Origin: Desulfobacterales bacterium
GTDB lineage: Bacteria > Desulfobacterota > Desulfobacteria > Desulfobacterales > C00003060
Assembly (NCBI GenBank): GCA_030668505.1
Contig: DAOUTV010000030.1
Span: forward strand, 1-11,994
Direction: 5' to 3'
DNA: 11,994 bases
Positions 7,180 to 11,994 of this stretch are shown in pieces (positions within the stretch are counted from its first letter, which is position 1; every line of letters begins with the position of its first letter). Both the position numbers and the translations under genes were made by a program. The notes beneath the pieces are model-generated. The model was not told the DNA's origin, searched no databases, and saw nothing but the letters and a program-made list of their open reading frames with translations.

Positions 7180-8406
7180 GTGAAGGGTGATAGTGAAGTG
7201 ATAGTAGGCCTCGATATCGGGACCACCAAAATTTGTGCAGTGGTGGGGGGTGTGACCCGCGATGGGATCGAAATTGTGGGAATCGGGACCCATCCATCTG
7301 TTGGGCTGCGTAAAGGCGTGGTTGTCAATATCGAATCGACCGTAGTCTCTATTCAAAGAGCCGTAGAAGAAGCCGAGTTGATGGCGGGTTGCGAGGTCAG
7401 GTCGGTGTACGCGGGGATTGCCGGAGGCCATATAAAGGGTTTCAATAGCCACGGAATCGTTGCCGTAAAGGGGAATGAAGTCAGCGAAAAGGACATCGAA
7501 CGCGTGATTGATGCAGCCAGGGCAGTGGCTATTCCCATGGACCGTGAAGTGATTCATGTGCTGCCCCAGGAGTTTATCGTGGACGAGCAGGATGGGATTC
7601 AGGATCCCCTTGGTATGGCAGGGGTTCGCTTGGAGGCCAAGGTCCACATTGTGACCGGAGCCGTCACCTCAGCACAGAATATCATAAAGTGTGCAAACCG
7701 TGCCGGGCTTGATGTGTGTGATATTGTGCTTCAATCCCTTGCATCGAGTGAAGCCGTGCTAAGCGAAGAGGAAAAGGCCCTGGGTGCTGCCCTGATTGAT
7801 TTTGGAGGGGGGACCACAGACCTGGCGATTTTCAGGGGCAATAGCATCGAGCATACCTCGGTGTTGGCCTTGGGGGGAAACAATCTTACCCATGACATCT
7901 CCGTAGGTCTGAGGACACCCGTGGCTGAGGCGGAAAAGATCAAGATAAGGTACGGCAGTTGTCTTACCAGTGGTATCGGAAGAGATGAGACTATTGAGGT
8001 TGCAGGTGTTGGCGGACGCAAGCCAAGGACCCTGTCGAGGCAGATACTAGGTGAGATCCTCGAGCCGAGAGTGGAAGAGATCTTCAACCTGATCCACCGG
8101 GAGGTTTTTAAGGCCGAAATGGAGGATTCAATAACTTCGGGGGTGGTGGTTACCGGGGGGGCCTGTCTGCTGGAAGGCGTTGTGGATATTGCCGAGGCGG
8201 TCTTCAACTTTCCAACACGGATCGGAAGACCCACGGGGATCAGCGGATTAGTGGACGTGGTGAACAATCCAATGTATGCCACGGCCGTTGGGTTGGTACT
8301 TTACGGTGCCAGATTTCATCCGAAAAAGAAATTCAGGATTCGAGACGACAACATCTTTGATCGTGTAACGGCACGCATGAAGAAATGGTTTAAGGATATC
8401 ATTTAA
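7180..8406 (+). CDS. ftsA: Cell division protein FtsA (actin-like membrane anchor)
   Basis: Actin-like ATP-binding protein that tethers FtsZ to the membrane and signals to the periplasmic divisome. From GTG 7180 it has 408 residues, normal for the family. Motifs: phosphate 1 VGLDIGTTKICAVVG (9-23), the inserted 1C domain (about 80-160), phosphate 2 LIDFGGGTTDLAIF (205-218), the adenosine motif GVVVTGGACLLEG (321-333), and the C-terminal amphipathic membrane-targeting helix FDRVTARMKKWFKDII (393-408). It follows ftsQ by 2 bases and precedes ftsZ by 31, so the three are probably co-transcribed. Confidence 0.97.
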   Translation: MKGDSEVIVGLDIGTTKICAVVGGVTRDGIEIVGIGTHPSVGLRKGVVVNIESTVVSIQRAVEEAELMAGCEVRSVYAGIAGGHIKGFNSHGIVAVKGNEVSEKDIERVIDAARAVAIPMDREVIHVLPQEFIVDEQDGIQDPLGMAGVRLEAKVHIVTGAVTSAQNIIKCANRAGLDVCDIVLQSLASSEAVLSEEEKALGAALIDFGGGTTDLAIFRGNSIEHTSVLALGGNNLTHDISVGLRTPVAEAEKIKIRYGSCLTSGIGRDETIEVAGVGGRKPRTLSRQILGEILEPRVEEIFNLIHREVFKAEMEDSITSGVVVTGGACLLEGVVDIAEAVFNFPTRIGRPTGISGLVDVVNNPMYATAVGLVLYGARFHPKKKFRIRDDNIFDRVTARMKKWFKDII

Positions 8407-8423
8407 AAATATACAAAAAAAAC

Positions 8424-8430
8424 AGGAGGT
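8424..8430 (+). promoter_or_regulatory. Ribosome binding site for ftsZ
   Basis: AGGAGGT lies 7 bases before ATG 8438, after an A-rich leader with a run of eight A. It rules out the in-frame GTG at 8429, which lies within the site. Confidence 0.88.
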
Positions 8431-8437
8431 GGGGAAA

Positions 8438-9607
8438 ATGATGTTTAGTTTTGTGGAGAACGAAAAGACGGCCAAGATCAAGGTGATCGGAGCGGGTGGG
8501 GCCGGCGGAAACGCCATCAACAACATGATTGCGTCGAAGCTTAATGGGGTCAGGTTTATTACGGCCAACACTGACGTCCAGGCCCTTGAAGTGTCAAAGG
8601 CTCCGGTCAAGATCCAGATGGGGGACAAACTCACACAGGGTCTAGGAGCCGGAGCAAATCCCGAAATCGGCCGGCAGGCGGCCATGGAAAGCATAGATGT
8701 GATCCGAAGCGCCGTTGAAGACAGCCACATGGTCTTTATTACTGCGGGTTTGGGTGGAGGCACAGGCACAGGTGCCGCCCCAGTGATTGCAGAAGTCTGT
8801 AAAGAGCTTGGTGCCCTCACCGTGGCAGTGGTAACAAAACCATTCAGCTTTGAGGGCAGAAAACGGACGAAGCAGGCCGAAGACGGCATCAAGCAACTCA
8901 AAGAAGTTGCGGACACTGTAATTATTATTCCCAACGACAGGCTTCGGGGTTTGGCATCCAGGAACGCGACAATGCTTGAGATGTTCAAGAGGGCGGATGA
9001 GGTTTTGCTTCACTCTGTCAAGGGGATTACAGACTTGATCATAATGCCCGGCCTCGTGAATCTTGACTTTGCTGATGTCAGGACCACCATGTCTAAGGCG
9101 GGGATGGCCATCATGGGAACCGGCATCGCCAGCGGAGAAAACCGTGCATTGGAAGCGGCCGAAAGAGCCATATCCCATCCTCTCTTGGAGGATGTCTCTA
9201 TCACCGGGGCCCGGGGCGTCTTGATGAACGTAACCAGCGGGTCAGACCTAACCATGGCGGAAATGACTGAAGCCTCTGACCGTATTCACAGCGAGGCTGG
9301 TGATGAGGCAGAGATTATCTGGGGCGCGGTTTTGGATGACAGTATAGGGGATGAACTCAGGGTCACGGTAATCGGCACCGGGATCGGCTCCAAAAATGAA
9401 CAGGAGAAGATCCAATTCTCAGGCAAGGTCCGTGATATCACAGAGGCCGACCTTACACGGTCTTCCGACCTTGACGAGCCGACTTTCATCCGCCGCGAGA
9501 AGGCAGTGGGCGAATCGGGCGGTGCGCATTACAGTGGTTATCGTGGGATTATCCTGGATAGTAATGATCTGGAAATTCCCACCTTCATGAGACGAAAGGC
9601 GGATTGA
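8438..9607 (+). CDS. ftsZ: Cell division GTPase FtsZ
   Basis: Tubulin-like GTPase that forms the cytokinetic ring. From ATG 8438 it has 389 residues. Motifs: GAGGAGGNAINNM (18-30), the tubulin signature GLGGGTGTGAAP (104-115), RNATMLEMFKRADEVL (175-190), the T7 synergy loop NLDFADVRTTM (208-218) with both acidic residues needed for GTP hydrolysis, and the C-terminal peptide LEIPTFMRRKAD (378-389) that binds FtsA. A very similar peptide, LDEPTFIRREKA (345-356), lies earlier in the short linker. A second in-frame ATG at 8441 is also possible. It is the last recognised division gene here, and its stop codon runs straight into a repeat block. Confidence 0.98.
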   Translation: MMFSFVENEKTAKIKVIGAGGAGGNAINNMIASKLNGVRFITANTDVQALEVSKAPVKIQMGDKLTQGLGAGANPEIGRQAAMESIDVIRSAVEDSHMVFITAGLGGGTGTGAAPVIAEVCKELGALTVAVVTKPFSFEGRKRTKQAEDGIKQLKEVADTVIIIPNDRLRGLASRNATMLEMFKRADEVLLHSVKGITDLIIMPGLVNLDFADVRTTMSKAGMAIMGTGIASGENRALEAAERAISHPLLEDVSITGARGVLMNVTSGSDLTMAEMTEASDRIHSEAGDEAEIIWGAVLDDSIGDELRVTVIGTGIGSKNEQEKIQFSGKVRDITEADLTRSSDLDEPTFIRREKAVGESGGAHYSGYRGIILDSNDLEIPTFMRRKAD

Positions 9608-9610
9608 GAC

Positions 9611-9642
9611 GATTTCGGAGTGCGGATTTCGGAATGCGGATT
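9611..9642 (+). repeat. 14-bp GATTTCGG-type direct repeat after ftsZ
   Basis: GATTTCGGAGTGCG (9611-9624) is followed by GATTTCGGAATGCG (9625-9638), one base different, and a partial third unit. The candidate GTG start of the next gene (9620) lies inside the first unit. Confidence 0.7.
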
Positions 9643-11449
9643 AGAAAAACAGGTGAAACGAATAATCAGCATCCAGCACCCAGCAACGAGTAACCAGGAA
9701 CGAGCAACGAAAATCCAAAATCCAAAATCCAAAATCCAAAATCCAAGCACGCGAACAAGGGAAGAGCTTCTGACGGCAGAGAGGGGAACCGTCAGAAAAA
9801 ACTGGGCCGGCAAGATCCGAATTGCGTTGGCCTATCCCAACTACTACCATGTTGGGATGTCAAACCTTGGTTTTCATGCAATATACCGCCTTCTGAACGA
9901 TTATGAGGATGTAGTATGTGAAAGGGTCTTTGTCCATGAGGGCAACGGTGCAACCAGTGGCGGCCTTCGCTCTATGGAATCTCAAAGACCATTAGGCAAT
10001 TTTGATATTATCGCTTTTTCTATTTCTTTTGAAAATGATTATCCCAACCTCCTCACTCTCCTAACAGAGGCAGGCATCCCCCGGTGGTCATCAGAGCGAG
10101 ATTCCCCCCATCCTCTGGTCATCGCCGGGGGAGTGACCGCCTCCTTGAATCCTGAACCTATAGCACCCTTTGTGGATTGCTTCCTGGTAGGGGAGGCCGA
10201 GCCGATTCTCGATGTTTTTCTTGAAGTATATAGAAGACATTCTGACAAACAGGAGCTTCTTGAAGCCTTAGCTTTAGATGTACCTGGAGTTTACGTGCCT
10301 CGGTTATATGATGTGGCTTATAACCCGGATGGCACCATAGCAGAGTTTCGACCAAAGAGTGGATTCCCTGCGAAGGTTCAGCGGGTGGCGGTTGAAGATC
10401 TTTCTTCCTGGGATACATGCAGCATTATCCTGACGCCGCACACGACTTTTCGCGATACCTATCTGGTAGAGGCCGGGCGCGGGTGTCCCCACGGATGCCG
10501 GTTTTGCGCAGCCGGGTTTGTTTATCGGCCGCCACGGTTCAGACCAAAGGGGGCATTACAAAATTGCATAGAGAAGGGGTCCAAGCGCTCGAATCGGATA
10601 GGCCTGATGGCTGCCGCGGTTTCAGATGTTCAGTATATTGAAGAACTCTGTCAAAAGGCTCTAGACCAGGGTGTTCAACTTTCTTTTAGCTCCTTTAGGG
10701 CGGATCGCCTCACACCGGAACTCCTCGATATTCTCAGGCGTGGAGGCTTGAAGACCGTAACAATTGCTCCTGATGCCGGCTCGGATCGCATGCGCCGTGT
10801 CATAAACAAGGGGATTACTGAACAGGATGTATTGCGGGCTGCCGATCTTGTGGTGAGTTCAGGAATACCGAACCTGAAACTTTATTTCATGGTAGGACTT
10901 CCAACCGAGACAATGTCTGATGTGGAAGCGATTGTGACCCTTTGCAAGCAGGTGAAACACCGATTTCTAAAGGCCAGCCGAACAAAGAAACGGATCGGGC
11001 AAATCACCGTGAGCGTCAACTCCTTCATACCTAAACCTTTCACGCCCTTTCAGTGGGTTTGCCTTGAGGACGTAAAGATCCTGAAGGCAAAAATCAAACA
11101 TGTGAAAGAAGGCCTGAAGCGCGTGGCGAATGTCCGGGTGCACGCCGATGTGCCCAGATGGGCATACATCCAGGCCCTGCTTTCCCGCGGGGATCGTCGC
11201 ACAGCACAATTGTTGGAGGCTGTACAAGAAAACAATGGAAACTGGGCCAAGACCCTCAAGGCATCTGTGATCAACCCGGATTTTTATGTCTACAGGGAGC
11301 GGTCCCTGGATGAAATCCTTCCCTGGGACTTCATAGACCATGGCATCAACAAAACCTTCCTAATTGAGGAATACCACAAGGCCCTCCACGAAGAGACCTC
11401 ACCCCCCTGTGAAGTGGGTCGCTGCAAGGCATGCGGTGTCTGCAAATAA
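9620..11449 (+). CDS. Radical SAM protein, B12-binding-like N-terminus, function unknown
   Basis: Conserved radical SAM protein resembling the uncharacterised TIGR03960-type family. From GTG 9620 it has 609 residues. An N-terminal Rossmann-like region (about 66-200, IRIALAYPNYYHVGMSNLG to GEAEPI) resembles a cobalamin-binding fold but lacks DxHxxG. The 4Fe-4S motif is CPHGCRFC (Cys 289, 293, 296). Further radical SAM elements follow (SFSSFRADRL, APDAGSDRMRRVINKG, YFMVGLPTET). The C-terminus has four cysteines, CEVGRCKACGVC (597, 602, 605, 608), which could bind a second metal centre. The start is uncertain: residues 1-46 are encoded by repeats, and conservation appears to begin near REELLTAERGTVRKNW (47-62). 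The other ATG/GTG/TTG start before the core is GTG 9653. CTG 9770, preceded by AAGGGA at 9757-9762, is an unusual alternative. The substrate is unknown. Confidence 0.8.
   Translation: MRISECGLEKQVKRIISIQHPATSNQERATKIQNPKSKIQNPSTRTREELLTAERGTVRKNWAGKIRIALAYPNYYHVGMSNLGFHAIYRLLNDYEDVVCERVFVHEGNGATSGGLRSMESQRPLGNFDIIAFSISFENDYPNLLTLLTEAGIPRWSSERDSPHPLVIAGGVTASLNPEPIAPFVDCFLVGEAEPILDVFLEVYRRHSDKQELLEALALDVPGVYVPRLYDVAYNPDGTIAEFRPKSGFPAKVQRVAVEDLSSWDTCSIILTPHTTFRDTYLVEAGRGCPHGCRFCAAGFVYRPPRFRPKGALQNCIEKGSKRSNRIGLMAAAVSDVQYIEELCQKALDQGVQLSFSSFRADRLTPELLDILRRGGLKTVTIAPDAGSDRMRRVINKGITEQDVLRAADLVVSSGIPNLKLYFMVGLPTETMSDVEAIVTLCKQVKHRFLKASRTKKRIGQITVSVNSFIPKPFTPFQWVCLEDVKILKAKIKHVKEGLKRVANVRVHADVPRWAYIQALLSRGDRRTAQLLEAVQENNGNWAKTLKASVINPDFYVYRERSLDEILPWDFIDHGINKTFLIEEYHKALHEETSPPCEVGRCKACGVCK
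9667..9708 (+). repeat. CAGCAAC-type imperfect heptad array
   Basis: Six consecutive 7-bp units: CAGCATC, CAGCACC, CAGCAAC, GAGTAAC, CAGGAAC, GAGCAAC. It lies within the reading frame open to the radical SAM gene. Confidence 0.75.
9710..9744 (+). repeat. Five perfect AAAATCC heptads
   Basis: Five identical 7-bp units in tandem. In the open frame they encode a K-I-Q-N-P-K-S type repeat. A change of one unit would shift the reading frame. Confidence 0.9.
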
Positions 11450-11641
11450 TTTGTATTGGACGGTTTGGGCTGCCGCAGTTAAGATTGAAAATACCAAAAT
11501 CATATCAAGGCATTTTTGAAGGAGTTTGAGTCAACTTCAGTGGGAAAATAAGCAAGATCTTGTGGCTTGGCTGGATAGCCTCCAAACCCATGGGCAAGGA
11601 CTGGCCGAATAAAGAGAGGTATGGACCAGAAAAATTATATG

Positions 11642-11671
11642 TTGCGAATTTCCTCGACAATTTTGTATAAT
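11642..11671 (+). promoter_or_regulatory. Candidate sigma70-type promoter for the last gene
   Basis: A perfect TATAAT (11666-11671) lies 18 bases after TTGCGA (11642-11647), which matches the -35 consensus at four of six positions. It sits in the gap about 150 bases before the last gene and suggests that gene is transcribed separately from the division cluster. Confidence 0.4.
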
Positions 11672-11742
11672 ATCCGATAATCTTCTCTACTCTATTTTAT
11701 TTTAGATGCTGTTTCAAAACCCTTTTCCTTGGTTTGTTTGGC

Positions 11743-11779
11743 CATTTTTAAAAGTTCTATGCTCGCTTTGCTAAAAATG
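11743..11779. repeat. 8-bp inverted repeat in the leader of the last gene
   Basis: CATTTTTA (11743-11750) and TAAAAATG (11772-11779) are exact complements around a 21-base loop, between the candidate promoter and the start of the last gene. The stem is AT-rich and weak. A role as an operator or an RNA hairpin is only a possibility. Confidence 0.35.
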
Positions 11780-11822
11780 TCGTTCGCAAAAGACTTTTTA
11801 CTATACCATCAGGGATTAGAGG

Positions 11823-11994
11823 ATGGAACAAATTAAAGCCCTTAATGTAGCAATTGTAGGTGGTGGTCCCGGGTGCAAAGCGATCATGGACATGATCTTT
11901 GACGAAAAGCCGAGCCGGCTTCGGATGAACCTGATCGGGATAGCCTGCACCAACACCGAGGCTGTGGGTTATCGGTACGCGCAGGAAAAAGGGA
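11823..11994 (+). CDS. N-terminus of NAD-binding-fold protein, probably PAS/sensor kinase (partial)
   Basis: Only the first 57 codons lie in the window. The protein begins MEQIKALNVAIVGGGPGCKAIMDMIF, a Rossmann-type glycine loop (GGGPG at 13-17), and continues through IGIACTNTEAVGYRYAQEKG. I recognise this start from deltaproteobacterial signalling proteins in which an N-terminal dehydrogenase-like nucleotide-binding domain precedes PAS and histidine kinase domains. The C-terminal part is not visible, so the kinase assignment rests on memory of the family. AGGGA at 11811-11815 lies 7 bases before the ATG. A stand-alone NAD-binding oxidoreductase is the alternative. Confidence 0.6.
   Translation, partial: MEQIKALNVAIVGGGPGCKAIMDMIFDEKPSRLRMNLIGIACTNTEAVGYRYAQEKG

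Larger units (their letters stand above)
11450..11822. other. 373-base gap with promoter and possible decayed gene
   Basis: No convincing intact gene. On the reverse strand a frame runs from 11808 to a TAG at 11692-11694 and continues, across that stop, to a TAA at 11635-11637. Its second part reads SREDYRILYKIVEEIRNI, resembling the end of a RelE/ParE-type toxin, so it may be a decayed gene. On the + strand a 28-codon frame (TTG 11526 to 11612, MSQLQWENKQDLVAWLDSL...) follows GAAGGAG too closely to be a normal start, and a 26-codon frame runs 11590-11670. The rest is AT-rich. No terminator with a T-run is evident after 11449. Confidence 0.4.

Noticed and set aside
7731..8282. 183-codon - strand frame opposite ftsA (and similar ones opposite murC, murB and ftsZ)
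   Set aside because: All lie entirely antisense to conserved genes and show no family motif or ribosome binding site.
8429..8437. Longer ftsZ start at GTG 8429
   Set aside because: This GTG is part of the ribosome binding site. ATG 8438 has correct spacing and gives the usual MMFxFVE start.
8248..8988. 246-codon open frame on the - strand across ftsA-ftsZ
   Set aside because: It is antisense to well-recognised ftsA and ftsZ, rich in Ser/Ala/Pro as expected for a shadow frame, with no recognisable motif.
11526..11670. Two micro-frames on the + strand (11526-11612 and 11590-11670)
   Set aside because: They are too short and overlapping, the first has a ribosome-site spacing of one base, and neither matches anything I recognise.

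Overview
The window carries most of a division and cell wall (dcw) cluster, all on the + strand: murD, ftsW, murG, murC, murB, ftsQ, ftsA, ftsZ. A radical SAM gene of unknown function follows, then a 373-base gap, then the 5' end of a gene whose N-terminus looks like the NAD-binding-fold sensor proteins of sulfate-reducing bacteria. The gene order, the FtsA and FtsZ sequences, the roughly even base composition and this last gene suggest a Desulfobacterota (former Deltaproteobacteria) genome. That assignment comes from recognition, not from a search.

Layout. murD (9-1364) ends in a repeat-filled gap (1365-1532). ftsW and murG are almost contiguous (5-base gap). A second repeat-filled gap (3731-3821) precedes murC. 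From murC to ftsZ the genes are tightly packed: murC/murB overlap by 8 bases, murB/ftsQ overlap by 23, ftsQ/ftsA lie 2 apart, and ftsA/ftsZ are 31 apart with a strong ribosome binding site. No ddl gene sits between murB and ftsQ. A 134-base repeat block separates ftsZ from the conserved part of the radical SAM gene. The final gap (11450-11822) holds a good sigma70-like promoter, a small inverted repeat and possible remnants of a decayed gene.

How the genes work together. MurB completes UDP-MurNAc. MurC and MurD add L-Ala and D-Glu to it. MurG converts lipid I to lipid II. FtsW polymerises lipid II at the septum. FtsZ forms the ring, FtsA tethers it to the membrane, and FtsQ links the ring to the periplasmic synthesis machinery.

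The unusual part is the DNA between the genes. Four short repeat types recur: a 9-10 bp ACTTTAGGC array, TGAC-type heptads, CAGCAAC-type heptads with five perfect AAAATCC heptads, and a 14-bp GATTTCGG repeat. They sit at gene boundaries of essential genes. They supply the start codon and first residues of ftsW, the last codons of murG, the leader of murC, and apparently the whole N-terminal extension of the radical SAM protein. FtsQ also has an inserted low-complexity segment of about 47 residues, and FtsZ has two similar C-terminal peptide motifs. I saw no RNA gene, CRISPR array or intact mobile element.
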